From NCBI RefSeq assembly GCF_014192015.1, contig NZ_JACHXJ010000001.1, forward strand, positions 1,612,001 to 1,676,000: 64,000 bases of DNA. The letters are read 5' to 3'. This DNA comes from Paenibacillus rhizosphaerae. GTDB taxonomy: Bacteria > Bacillota > Bacilli > Paenibacillales > Paenibacillaceae. The stretch's first letter is position 1. Every line of letters begins with the position of its first letter. A program made the position numbers and the translations under genes. The notes under the pieces were generated by a model. The model was given only the letters and a program-made list of their open reading frames with translations, was not told the DNA's origin and ran no database searches. Below are positions 52,345 to 61,132 of this stretch, in pieces.

Positions 52345-52887
52345 ATGACCGATACGTTGAATATCGATGAATGGTTGGATTGGGAAGGGGATCGTGATCG
52401 CGATTCCACTCTAGTGGTGCTGATGTGCGGAATCGCCGGTTCCGGGAAAACTACATTTTCTAAAAGATTGGAGGAACAAGGGTTCGCCCGTCTCTCTATC
52501 GACGAGGAGGTGTGGAATATGCACGGCCGTTACGGAATCGATTATCCGGTTGAAAAATACAGAGAATACCTGGATGAAGCACATGCAAGCTTGCGAACAA
52601 AGCTAGCTTCATTTATTCAAGACAAAAAGCGGGTTGTGGTCGACTCCAGTTTTTGGAGCCGTTCTGCGAGAGATGACTATAAACGGCTTATTGAACATTG
52701 GGGAGGGGAGTGGAAGTTAATTTATTTGAAAGTGCACCCTGATGAGTTGCGAAAACGCCTTAAGGTCCGAAGCCACCGTTTCGATGCCAATGCCGCGTTT
52801 CCTATTACCGAGGAGACGCTGAACAATTTTCTTAACTCGTTCGAAGAGCCTCAGGGGGAAGGAGAAATTGTTGTAGAACATGAGTGA
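52345..52887 (+). CDS. P-loop ATPase/kinase (AAA_33 / zeta-toxin-like)
   Basis: This 180-aa protein has a Walker A GIAGSGKT (29-36) and the following RLEEQGFARLSIDEEVW. The region RVVVDSSFWSRSARDDYKRL fits the Walker B/LID part of small-molecule kinases. Proteins of this group phosphorylate small substrates such as antibiotics or nucleotides; the substrate is not predictable. It stands alone between the anchored nuclease and a DUF2306 gene. Confidence 0.85.
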   Translation: MTDTLNIDEWLDWEGDRDRDSTLVVLMCGIAGSGKTTFSKRLEEQGFARLSIDEEVWNMHGRYGIDYPVEKYREYLDEAHASLRTKLASFIQDKKRVVVDSSFWSRSARDDYKRLIEHWGGEWKLIYLKVHPDELRKRLKVRSHRFDANAAFPITEETLNNFLNSFEEPQGEGEIVVEHE

Positions 52888-52920
52888 GGGCAGCAATGCG
52901 CTCTCATCCAGCGGATTGCC

Positions 52921-52951
52921 AACAGGCCGCCGTAAGTAACGGCAGCCTGTT
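52921..52951. terminator. Intergenic hairpin between convergent genes
   Basis: AACAGGC pairs with GCCTGTT and the inner GCCGT with ACGGC around AAGTA, with one mismatch. There is no T-run on either side, so it is a possible bidirectional terminator only. Confidence 0.4.
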
Positions 52952-52983
52952 CACGATGAAATACTTTCAGTTCGTGCTATTGA

Positions 52984-53670
52984 TTATAGATCTTTGAAAG
53001 TGGAAGTTTTGATCGCATTGTTGACCTCTATATCTCTCAAAGGCCCCATCGTTTTTATCAGAATATTTGGAACAATCAGCAGCAGCACGATCGAGCCGTA
53101 GACGCCGGCGGTATAACTCGAAGCGTATTCAAACCCGAAGCCTTGATCGAAGAAGGACGTGATCAGATGAATCAACAGGTTCGTAAAACAAAAGGCATAG
53201 CTTCGAATCATCCAGTTGCGGTGCCGGATGACCCGTTTCTTCTTGATTTGAACGAGTGCCGTCACCGTAATGAACAGCCAGATTAAATTCAGCGCGTTAA
53301 AAGCCATGCTCGTCATTTTACCTCCTGTGGCGTAAGGGGCCATATACCCGGAAGTAATAACGACAAGAAGCACCGATACCATATATAAGTATCCATTGAT
53401 CCGGTGGAATTTGCGGCTTTTTTGAAAGATGCGGTTGGAAAAATTGACAAGCCCAGCCGCCATGGCAATGCACGCAAAAGCAACGTGTATTCGCATGACG
53501 CTTAACCACGCGGGGAGGTGAATTTCACGTTTTAGACCGGTTTTATGGCTTAAAAAGCCTTCCGCTCCGGGATCGATAATATAATTTTCCAATATAGCAT
53601 AAAGGATAAACAAAATACTGAGACAGGCTAACAAACTATATAAGATTTTTCGTTTGTTCACTTCATTCAC
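52984..53670 (-). CDS. DUF2306 family membrane protein
   Basis: This 228-aa protein has seven or so membrane helices and the DUF2306 signature: MRIHVAFACIAMAAGLVNFS, then RKFHRINGYLYMVSVLLVVI and RHRNWMIRSYAFCFTNLLIH. The paired His/Arg positions resemble heme-binding membrane proteins. Function is unknown. It starts with GTG 53670 behind GGGGG, at a rather short spacing. It is 34 bp downstream of the DJ-1 gene on the same strand. Confidence 0.85.
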   Translation of the reverse strand: MNEVNKRKILYSLLACLSILFILYAILENYIIDPGAEGFLSHKTGLKREIHLPAWLSVMRIHVAFACIAMAAGLVNFSNRIFQKSRKFHRINGYLYMVSVLLVVITSGYMAPYATGGKMTSMAFNALNLIWLFITVTALVQIKKKRVIRHRNWMIRSYAFCFTNLLIHLITSFFDQGFGFEYASSYTAGVYGSIVLLLIVPNILIKTMGPLRDIEVNNAIKTSTFKDL

Positions 53671-53704
53671 AACCCCCGAAACTCTTCATATCATTGTTGA
53701 AAGT

Positions 53705-54748
53705 CTATTTCAAGCGCTTGCCGACGACCTTGGAAGCCGGAAGTACGCCGGCTTTGGCGGTGCCGTTCAGCTCGTCTCCGTCGACGGTCACTTCGAATTT
53801 TAAGTTTAAACGCATCGGCTTGGTCACTTGCTGGGACCAGGTCAGCCTGTTGCCTTGAATAACGGGATTCATAAATTTGACCGATTCATCCCCTTGGGTG
53901 GCCGTTCCGTGAATTTCCCCCTGATTTGTAGCGATTGAGAGCTTGACATCCATTTTGCCCACGGGCGTTGCAATGGTCACCTCCCATTCTCCGTCGAATA
54001 CGGGCCCTGTTCGTTCGGATGTGTTTTGCAGGAGAGGGGAAGGTGGATTCACCGTTTCAGTACTCAGTACAAGGTTCGATTCCTTGTCTGTTTCGGCCTT
54101 TTCCGAGTTCGGCACCAACCCCTGCGCCCGCCACGCGGTACCTCTCCGCTCATATTCGAACAACTGCTCGACGGCGTGCGCGATCCGGGGCCCAAGCTCT
54201 CGTTCAACCAAATGCAGGGCGACATCGAGCCCCGATGTCACGCCGCCGCCACTAACCAAATTGCCGTCGTCAACGACGCGTGCCTTGACGGGCAGGGCAC
54301 CGGTTGCTCCAAGAACCTCCATGCCCAGATGATGCGTAACGGCGCGTCTCCCTTCCAGTAAGCCTCCCATGGCCAAAACCAAGGATCCGCCGCATACGGT
54401 AGAGACAATGACATCTTTCCTTTCAAGGGCTTCCCTGATCTTGACGGTCAATTCCGTATTTGCGGTTCGTGCCAGTATGGCTGGAACGGAATCGGGACCG
54501 TCGCCTTCGACATCCCCGGCTGCGCCGGGAACGAGTATAATTCCCGCACGATCCGGGTCCAGCTTGCCGCCCGCTGCAATAGGCAAACCTTGGGTGCCGC
54601 TGGACACGGTTCTTGCTCCTTCGGCGGTGACAAGCTTTACTTCCAGCGCATCACTGGACATCATCGCCGCGGCACTAAAAACCTCATAAGGCGCCAAGGC
54701 GTCCAGCAGATCGAAGCCATCAAAAAGAACGATTTGAACGGTTATCAT
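53705..54748 (-). CDS. DJ-1/PfpI domain fused to a C-terminal beta-barrel-like domain
   Basis: Residues 1-215 are a DJ-1/PfpI fold (VQIVLFDGFDLLDALAPYEV). The nucleophile Cys119 is in VSTVCGGSLVLA and a second block is GGGVTSGLDVALHLVE; this resembles isonitrile hydratase and the N-domain of GlxA-type AraC regulators. After a polar linker, residues 248-347 form a different domain (FDGEWEVTIATPVGKMDVKL, ending GVLPASKVVGKRLK). This resembles the small secreted-type domain seen alone in other bacteria. The usual helix-turn-helix of GlxA is absent. AGGAGG precedes ATG 54748. Confidence 0.8.
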   Translation of the reverse strand: MITVQIVLFDGFDLLDALAPYEVFSAAAMMSSDALEVKLVTAEGARTVSSGTQGLPIAAGGKLDPDRAGIILVPGAAGDVEGDGPDSVPAILARTANTELTVKIREALERKDVIVSTVCGGSLVLAMGGLLEGRRAVTHHLGMEVLGATGALPVKARVVDDGNLVSGGGVTSGLDVALHLVERELGPRIAHAVEQLFEYERRGTAWRAQGLVPNSEKAETDKESNLVLSTETVNPPSPLLQNTSERTGPVFDGEWEVTIATPVGKMDVKLSIATNQGEIHGTATQGDESVKFMNPVIQGNRLTWSQQVTKPMRLNLKFEVTVDGDELNGTAKAGVLPASKVVGKRLK

Positions 54749-54774
54749 CGATATATCCTCCTACATTTTCGTCG

Positions 54775-54981
54775 TTATTTGCTCAGCAAGTCCTTAAGCC
54801 GGATATATTCCTGTTTGTCAATTTCACCTTTGGCCATCCTGTTTTTGAGGATCCAGTCAATGTTATCCTCCCGGCTTCTGTTTCCGGACTTGTGACGAAT
54901 GGAATAGATCCGAACCGCCAAAAAACATAAAAGTGCGATGCAAAACAATGCACTGAACACATAAACACTGCTGTTTTCCAT
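54775..54981 (-). CDS. Small SHOCT-domain membrane protein
   Basis: This 68-aa protein has one membrane helix (VYVFSALFCIALLCFLAVRI) and a C-terminal SHOCT motif (WILKNRMAKGEIDKQEYIRL). SHOCT is a short oligomerisation motif. AAGGAGG lies 7 bases before ATG 54981. It sits 26 bp upstream of the DJ-1 fusion gene on the same strand, so the two are probably co-transcribed. Confidence 0.85.
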   Translation of the reverse strand: MENSSVYVFSALFCIALLCFLAVRIYSIRHKSGNRSREDNIDWILKNRMAKGEIDKQEYIRLKDLLSK

Positions 54982-55137
54982 GGTCAACCTCCTTCACGAA
55001 CAACATCCTATCAAATGAATATCTCAAATGAAGAAATAAAAGTGTCACAAAACGATAAACATTGCATCACAAAATGGGTAGGGCGGTTAGCTCTTCACCA
55101 AAAAGATGATAAACTAGGATGCGAAGGTGGGATGTAC

Positions 55138-55824
55138 ATGAGCGGAAGCCATACGATACTCGTTGTAGACGACGATCCCAGCATCGTCGAACTATTGAAA
55201 GATTTTTTGGAAAATGACAATTTTCTCGTGATCACGGCCTGCGATACGGCAGAGGCGTGGGACACATTCGAACGGAATACGGTTCACGCCATGATTCTGG
55301 ATATTATGATGCCGGGACAAAACGGGTTTGATTTATGCCGCCGGATTCGCGCGGTTAGCGACGTTCCAATCCTATTTCTGAGCGCGCGCAGCGATGACGT
55401 GGACAAGATTCGGGGGCTGACGCTCGGCGGCGATGATTATATCGTGAAGACGGCCTCACCGGGAGAGATTGTTGCCAGAGTAAAAGCCGTACTGCGGCGC
55501 ACCGCTTCACGGGAGCAGACGAATGAAAGGATCCTAGATTACGGCCGGATTCAATTAAACTTGTCAACCAGGGAAGTGTTTGTGGATGGGCTCAGCATCG
55601 TGCTCACTCCGAAGGAGTATGATTTGCTGCGATTGTTCGCCGAACATCCAAGGCATGTATTTTCCTATGAGCAGCTGCTTGCCAAGTTTTGGGAAGGGAT
55701 CGGTGACCGGCATACCATTCGGGTTCATCTTAGCCGGCTTCGTGAGAAAATAGAGGTTGATGCAAATCATCCGCAATACCTGGTCAACGTATGGGGAGTA
55801 GGGTATCGCTTCGAGGGAGGATAA
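55138..55824 (+). CDS. OmpR family response regulator
   Basis: This 228-aa protein has a receiver domain (ILVVDDDPSIVELLKDFL, phosphoacceptor Asp55 in LDIMMPGQNG) and a winged-helix C-terminus (LTPKEYDLLRLFAEHPRHVF, YLVNVWGVGYRFEGG). The switch Lys is followed by Thr instead of the usual Pro (DDYIVKTASPGE). ATG 55138 was preferred to 55132 because AAGGTGGG would overlap the latter. A TTAGCT-17-TAAACT pair at 55087-55115 is a weak promoter candidate. Its kinase starts 2 bp downstream. Confidence 0.92.
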   Translation: MSGSHTILVVDDDPSIVELLKDFLENDNFLVITACDTAEAWDTFERNTVHAMILDIMMPGQNGFDLCRRIRAVSDVPILFLSARSDDVDKIRGLTLGGDDYIVKTASPGEIVARVKAVLRRTASREQTNERILDYGRIQLNLSTREVFVDGLSIVLTPKEYDLLRLFAEHPRHVFSYEQLLAKFWEGIGDRHTIRVHLSRLREKIEVDANHPQYLVNVWGVGYRFEGG

Positions 55825-55825
55825 G

Positions 55826-57160
55826 ATGAAAACACTTCGTATTCGCACGTTTACGATACTCTGCTTATTTATGATCACGCTCGTGCCATGGGTGTTCTAC
55901 GTTGCGGCGCACTTCCTGGAAACCCATTCACTAAACATCGGATCAAACCAGCCGTACGATGAAAGTATGCAGAGACATATAACCGAGGCCGTTCACATGA
56001 TCGAGGCGGGCTCGGGCCAATGGCGGGATCCGAATTGGCAAGGCCAGCTGCTTAGCGAGCTGCATCAATCCAAGCTGGATGCGGTCATCATATCAGATTC
56101 CGGTGAGGAGATTTATCGGTCAGCCGAAAGTGAAGGTGGTCTGCGATCAACCGAGCGGTTCTCGGTCATGGAGAACGGTCATCTGCTTGGAAGGGTGGTT
56201 GTTTACCTGCCCAAGTCCAAAACGCTGCCGATGATATCGGCGTTCGCCGGATTGCTGCTCGCCTTTTTCATCGTTGGAATCGAAATGCGGAGGTTTCTGC
56301 TGAAGCCTCTGGAGAAGATGAGCCGGGCCGCCAGACAAATCGCTTCAGGCGATTGGGAGGTGCGGTTACCGAGGTCCAGAATTACGGAAATCGCTGAAGT
56401 TGGGGATGGGTTTGATGTGATGGTAAAAGGGCTGCGAACGTCATACCGGAAGCAGGTAAAGCTGGAGGAAGAACGCCGCTTTGTCATATCTGCGGTCGCG
56501 CATGATTTGCGTACTCCGTTGTTCGCCCTTCGGGGATATTTGGACGGCTTGGAGCAAGGCATTGCCCAAACGCCGGAGAAAATTTCAAAGTATGTAGCGG
56601 TATGCAAGGAAAAATCGGCGCAGCTGGATCGATTGGTGGAAGACCTTTTTACTTTTACGAAAATGGAGTATTGGGATCGTCCATTGAACAAGGCGCCCAT
56701 CGATTTACCGGTTGTACTCCAGCAATCGATCGACAGCTTGAGTCCCAGTGCCGGACTTAAAAGCATTGCGATCAAAAGCCATCTGGCCGCCGATTGCATC
56801 GTCAGCGGTGATGCGCATCTATTAGAGCGCGCCCTGAGCAACCTGCTGGATAATGCGGTAAGACACACCCCGCACGGGGGGATGATTGACGTCCGATGTA
56901 ACAAGGAAGAAGGCAAAATCACATTCATGATCCGAGACAATGGGACGGGGTTCACGGCGGAAGAGCTGGAGCGCGTGTTCGAACCGCTCTACCGCGGGGA
57001 AGCGTCCAGAAACCGTTCGACCGGAGGCAGCGGTCTGGGTTTGACCATATCACAGCGAATCATTCGGCAGCATGGAGGCGAACTCACGGCAAGCAACGAT
57101 CCGCAAGGCGGCGCACGGCTGACGGGCTGGATTCCAGCTGCAGACGCGCACATTTCATGA
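55826..57160 (+). CDS. Sensor histidine kinase (EnvZ/OmpR-type)
   Basis: This 444-aa protein has an N-terminal helix (FTILCLFMITLVPWVFYVAA) and an extracellular segment of about 110 residues. A second helix (LPMISAFAGLLLAFFIVGIE) leads into HAMP, then HisKA with His226 in SAVAHDLRTPLFALRGYL. The ATPase domain has NLLDNAVRHTPHG, IRDNGTGF and GGSGLGLTISQRI. It forms an operon with the regulator just upstream. The signal is unknown. Confidence 0.93.
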   Translation: MKTLRIRTFTILCLFMITLVPWVFYVAAHFLETHSLNIGSNQPYDESMQRHITEAVHMIEAGSGQWRDPNWQGQLLSELHQSKLDAVIISDSGEEIYRSAESEGGLRSTERFSVMENGHLLGRVVVYLPKSKTLPMISAFAGLLLAFFIVGIEMRRFLLKPLEKMSRAARQIASGDWEVRLPRSRITEIAEVGDGFDVMVKGLRTSYRKQVKLEEERRFVISAVAHDLRTPLFALRGYLDGLEQGIAQTPEKISKYVAVCKEKSAQLDRLVEDLFTFTKMEYWDRPLNKAPIDLPVVLQQSIDSLSPSAGLKSIAIKSHLAADCIVSGDAHLLERALSNLLDNAVRHTPHGGMIDVRCNKEEGKITFMIRDNGTGFTAEELERVFEPLYRGEASRNRSTGGSGLGLTISQRIIRQHGGELTASNDPQGGARLTGWIPAADAHIS

Positions 57161-57191
57161 TGTAGCATACAGCGGATAACGCATTCAGATA

Positions 57192-57227
57192 AGCTGGTCA
57201 CTGCCATAGGGCGACCGGCTTTTTTTA
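57192..57227 (+). terminator. Rho-independent terminator
   Basis: AGCTGGTC pairs with GACCGGCT (one G-U) and is followed by seven T residues, closing the two-component operon. Confidence 0.85.
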
Positions 57228-57529
57228 CGTATATACGGCAGTTTCTATCTTTCGGATAGCCCTGATTTGGCAATATGTCAGGTTGACTCGACAATATTTT
57301 GTTTTCCTATATATAATATGTATAAATTTTCCCCAGTTAAGAAACACCTCGCTCAGGTTAAAAGTTGTCATTTTGTTGCGTAAGTACAAAGTCTTACCAT
57401 GTCATCCAGCTGTAACCTTAGAGAAACAAGAGCATATTTTTCTAAGGATTGGGAAGCGCTTGCAAACAAAGTGCCAGTCCATCGCGATACAGAAACGAAT
57501 TTAAAACTCACTAATAAGGGTGGTATAAT
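57228..57529. other. Regulatory gap before the YesM/YesN genes
   Basis: This roughly 300-bp stretch holds no gene. A possible promoter is TTGACT at 57283 with TATATA at 57308 (19-bp spacer). A small hairpin (CCTTAGA at 57416 with TCTAAGG at 57441) lies before a cre-like site at 57451. Confidence 0.35.
57451..57464 (+). promoter_or_regulatory. Weak cre-like (CcpA) site
   Basis: GGGAAGCGCTTGCA has the AAGCGCTT palindromic core of a cre box but three mismatches to the consensus. It is 66 bp before the YesM-type kinase gene. Confidence 0.3.
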
Positions 57530-59329
57530 ATGAATTTATCGACGCTTCGAAGATGGCTATGGCCGCAAACGAGTTTCCAAGGGAAAATTTTTATGGCCTT
57601 CGGCCTGATCACATTTCTGTCCATCGTCTCCGTAACTGCCATTGTCTACGTGAATATGCGCGAAACGATCAAGCATAACGCGGTTACTTCCGTCTCGGAC
57701 AGTATCCGGCAGGCGGATGAATCACTTAACGTGATGCTGGAGGAGATCGACCGGCTGAACACGGTTGTCGTAACCAATAAAAATACGGTGATCCAGACGA
57801 TCATGAGCCCGAACGAGGAACCCAGTTATGAATGGTTCCAGGAACAGAAGCGGATTACGGAGTTTTTATCCGGACTGATTCAGTACAAGCCCTATATTTC
57901 CCGTATGGCGGTCGTCGGTCTGAACGGAAAAGTATTTTTCACCGGGGGTCCTTGGATGGACCGGAGCGTTCTGGGAACCCCGATGCTGAACTATATGCTG
58001 CACAACGGGTCGCGCCATGCGTATTTTAAGCCGGAAGGAACCGTGGATGCCATTACTGTCGGCCGAGAGATTCGCTATAACCGCGAGACGGTCGGCATCG
58101 TCATGGTCGACTTGGACTACGATTTTATTAAAAAAACATACGGGGTCAAACCGACTGCAGACAGCATGCTGTATGTTCTTGATGAGCAGAACGGCTATGT
58201 GTATCAATCCGAGTCCGCTCCATCCTCTTTTGCGCCTCCGCTGGAAAGAATCGTCCAGATCAAAGGCAAGCTTACCGGTGATAACGACGTGGTGGAGCAG
58301 AGAATCAACGGCAGGTCCTACATCGTGGTCAGCCGCCATTCCGAATACACGGGCTGGAGCACGCTGGCTCTGATTCCGCTTGACTCGTTACTTAGCGAAT
58401 CGACCCGAATCCGTAACTTGATGACCGAGGTATCGATTATCGTCTTCATCGTCATCCTGATCGGTTCCCACCAGGTCTCTTCGCGGACCACGCTAAATAT
58501 CCGGCGGCTCAGATCGATGATGATGCAGGTGAAGGACGGTAATCTGTCGTTTCCCAGAACAGAGATTCACTCGAAGGACGAGATCGGACAGCTGTACCGC
58601 GTGTTCATCAGCATGGTCGACGAATTGAAACGGCTGATGGAAGGCATCCGGTACAGCGAGAAGAAGAAGCGGGAGGCCGAGCTGACCGCCCTTCAGGCGC
58701 AGATCCGTCCGCACTTTTTGTACAATTCGCTGAATACGATCAAGTACTTGGCCAAGCTGAACGGAGTACCCAATATCGAGGAAGTATCAGGTTCGCTCAT
58801 TGAGCTCATGCGGGGATTACTGGGGAATTCCAACGAATTTTTGACGCTGCGCGAAGAGCTTGACTATGTGAACAGCTACATATCCATCGTGAAGTACAAA
58901 TATTTGGAGCCCATCGAGGTGCATACGCAGATCGAAGATGACGCTTTGATGGATTGCCGTGTGCTGAAGCTGATGCTCCAGCCTCTTGTCGAGAATGCCA
59001 TTATGCACGGTATCGGTCCTTCAGGGAAAGGGGGCTTCGTCCTGATTCGGGTCTATGCGGAGCATCAAGAATTGCGGATCGAAGTCACGGACAACGGCCG
59101 GGGCATGACGCAGGACCAGATCGACGCTCTTCTTGGAGCAGCGGGACGAGAGGATACGCCGTCGCGCTTCAGCAGCATGGGCGTACGGAATGCGAACGAG
59201 CGGATCGTGAGAATGTTTGGAGAACCGTACGGTTTGAGCTTATACAGCGAGCCGGGTCTGTATACGAAGGTGGAAATTCGTTTTCCGCAAATTCGTAACC
59301 GCGGTCAATCTGATCAGGAGGTGGTCTGA
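57530..59329 (+). CDS. YesM-type sensor histidine kinase
   Basis: This 599-aa protein has a first membrane helix (IFMAFGLITFLSIVSVTAIV, about 20-39), a Cache-like extracellular sensor and a second helix (VSIIVFIVILIGSHQVSS, about 300-317). HAMP follows, then the His_kinase domain with His395 in AQIRPHFLYNSLNTIKYL, and a HATPase domain (VENAIMHGIGPSGKG, VTDNGRGM). Such kinases sense an external carbohydrate or its binding protein. AAGGGTGG precedes ATG 57530. Its stop codon overlaps the start of the regulator gene. Confidence 0.93.
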   Translation: MNLSTLRRWLWPQTSFQGKIFMAFGLITFLSIVSVTAIVYVNMRETIKHNAVTSVSDSIRQADESLNVMLEEIDRLNTVVVTNKNTVIQTIMSPNEEPSYEWFQEQKRITEFLSGLIQYKPYISRMAVVGLNGKVFFTGGPWMDRSVLGTPMLNYMLHNGSRHAYFKPEGTVDAITVGREIRYNRETVGIVMVDLDYDFIKKTYGVKPTADSMLYVLDEQNGYVYQSESAPSSFAPPLERIVQIKGKLTGDNDVVEQRINGRSYIVVSRHSEYTGWSTLALIPLDSLLSESTRIRNLMTEVSIIVFIVILIGSHQVSSRTTLNIRRLRSMMMQVKDGNLSFPRTEIHSKDEIGQLYRVFISMVDELKRLMEGIRYSEKKKREAELTALQAQIRPHFLYNSLNTIKYLAKLNGVPNIEEVSGSLIELMRGLLGNSNEFLTLREELDYVNSYISIVKYKYLEPIEVHTQIEDDALMDCRVLKLMLQPLVENAIMHGIGPSGKGGFVLIRVYAEHQELRIEVTDNGRGMTQDQIDALLGAAGREDTPSRFSSMGVRNANERIVRMFGEPYGLSLYSEPGLYTKVEIRFPQIRNRGQSDQEVV

Positions 59330-61005
59330 TGATGTTTAAAGTACTGTTGATCGACGACGAACCGTTAATTGGCAATGTCATTCGAACGTTATTCAACTGG
59401 AAGAAGCACGGATTTGAGTTCATCGGCGAAGCATACAGCGGGACGGAGGCATTGGGGATGATCGGGGAGTCGCCGCCCCACATCGCTATTATCGACGTGA
59501 ATATGCCGGAGATGAACGGAGTAGAGCTCCAAGGGATCCTCCGTGAGCGGTATCCGGCGGTTAAGACGATCATGCTCAGCAGTTATGACGATTACGATTA
59601 TGTCCGTGAGTGCTTGCGAAACGGGGCAGTCGACTATTTGCTCAAGCACCGGCTTGACGAGGCATTGCTGCTGAACGTTTTGAACAAAGCCGTTAAGGAT
59701 TTACAGGCAGAAGACCGGGCGCAGGAAGGACAAATGGCGAGCAAAAAAATGGCGGAGACGATGAAACCCGTTTTTATCAGAAACCGCATTGCAGAACTGG
59801 TAAGAGAGAACAGGGAAGGGACAGGTAATCTTGATGCTACGGGCGTGCTGGAAGGTTTGTATCCAGGCGCTGTCCGTTATGCGGCAGCGGTACTGCAGAT
59901 CATTCCGTTCCTCCTGCTGACGGAGTCGTTCAGCGACAGCCAAACGAACCGGCTGGTACAGCAGGCGGTCGATGTGATGCAGCAGAGCCTTGGAGATATC
60001 CATGAACGGACGGCCGCTTACGTGGAGAACGGACGGCTGATCGTCGTGTTTGCGTTCAAGGAGCGCAGCGAGCATGCCGGCAGCAGCGAGGCGCACCGCT
60101 GGATGGGCAAAGTTCAGCATGCGCTGGAGTTGATGCTGAATTTAAAATCCGTCTATGCGGTTGGGCATCCATGCGCAAGTTGGATACAGCTGGGGATGAG
60201 CTATAAATCGGCCGAAAAGGCGCTCGATGCCTCTCCTGCTGTGGAGACCGGGACACAATCCAAACATGTGAGCTTTAACGAGCCAGCTGCAAAAGAAACA
60301 CCGAACGAGCAGCATCTTCGCGTTGCCTTGACGATTGAGGAACAGAAACAACTGCTTCTTGCCCTGGAAAGTCTGGACCAGGAAAGGATTCAGCAGCTGA
60401 TCGCCTCCGTCTGCGGTTCTGTATGTCATCAGCCGCTTCATTCGCCTGCGGTGCAGATGATTGTCAGCGAGCTGCTGCACGCTGGCGACAAAGCTCTGAA
60501 AAAGTCAATTTCCACGCCTGCGGCAGAAGCCGCCATGTCCGAACTCCCGCCGCGAAGCGATCTGGGTCGGATCGGCAGCATGGATGAGCTTGAGGAATGG
60601 CTGAGATCCTACTTCACCGCCTTGCTGAATTTACTGAAGCGTCAGCGTGCTGGGGGCAGTTATTCCCGGCATGTCTCGCAGGCTATCCATTTTATATTGG
60701 AGCGGTATCAAGGCTACATCAACTTGGAGATGGTGGCGGCTTCAATCGGGCTCAATCCCTCTTATTTAAGCCGTTTATTCAAAGAGGAGACGCAGTGCAA
60801 CTTCTCGGAATACGTGAACCGCATACGCATCGACGCGGCGCAAAAGCTGCTGGAGAGCAATCAATATTCGGTTAAACAGATCAGCAGCCAAGTGGGCTTT
60901 ACGACATATAACTACTTTTTCAAAGTATTTAAGGAACTGACCGGGATGACGCCGCATGCTTATGTGGAGAGCCTCCGTCCGGAGCGACAGCGGTCGAAAC
61001 CGTAA
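59329..61005 (+). CDS. YesN-type response regulator with AraC DNA-binding domain
   Basis: This 558-aa protein has a receiver domain (KVLLIDDEPLIGNVI, phosphoacceptor Asp56 in IIDVNMPEMNG, switch Lys in DYLLKHRLDEA). A long middle region of unknown fold follows. The C-terminal AraC domain has LEMVAASIGLNPSYLSRLF and VKQISSQVGFTTYNYFFKVF. The start overlaps the kinase stop (TGATG), so the two are translationally coupled. It most likely activates the ABC operon that begins at 61133. Confidence 0.93.
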   Translation: MMFKVLLIDDEPLIGNVIRTLFNWKKHGFEFIGEAYSGTEALGMIGESPPHIAIIDVNMPEMNGVELQGILRERYPAVKTIMLSSYDDYDYVRECLRNGAVDYLLKHRLDEALLLNVLNKAVKDLQAEDRAQEGQMASKKMAETMKPVFIRNRIAELVRENREGTGNLDATGVLEGLYPGAVRYAAAVLQIIPFLLLTESFSDSQTNRLVQQAVDVMQQSLGDIHERTAAYVENGRLIVVFAFKERSEHAGSSEAHRWMGKVQHALELMLNLKSVYAVGHPCASWIQLGMSYKSAEKALDASPAVETGTQSKHVSFNEPAAKETPNEQHLRVALTIEEQKQLLLALESLDQERIQQLIASVCGSVCHQPLHSPAVQMIVSELLHAGDKALKKSISTPAAEAAMSELPPRSDLGRIGSMDELEEWLRSYFTALLNLLKRQRAGGSYSRHVSQAIHFILERYQGYINLEMVAASIGLNPSYLSRLFKEETQCNFSEYVNRIRIDAAQKLLESNQYSVKQISSQVGFTTYNYFFKVFKELTGMTPHAYVESLRPERQRSKP

Positions 61006-61038
61006 AATATGTGGAGTAAATAGTCAAATAAGTAGAAT

Positions 61039-61065
61039 TTGCTGTCATGCCGGGTGAATTATAAT
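61039..61065 (+). promoter_or_regulatory. Candidate promoter of the ABC transporter operon
   Basis: A perfect TATAAT at 61060-61065 lies 15 bp after TTGCTG. The short spacer and weak -35 suggest an activator-dependent promoter, which fits control by the adjacent YesN-type regulator. Confidence 0.5.
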
Positions 61066-61080
61066 ACTCACATGCACCAA

Positions 61081-61094
61081 GGGAAACGCTTTCA
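61081..61094 (+). promoter_or_regulatory. Candidate cre (CcpA) site in the leader of the binding-protein gene
   Basis: GGGAAACGCTTTCA matches the cre consensus with two mismatches. It lies just downstream of the TATAAT box, where CcpA would block transcription. Confidence 0.5.
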
Positions 61095-61132
61095 ACTGTT
61101 CCCAATTACATAAAAACGGAGGTCATAGAATC

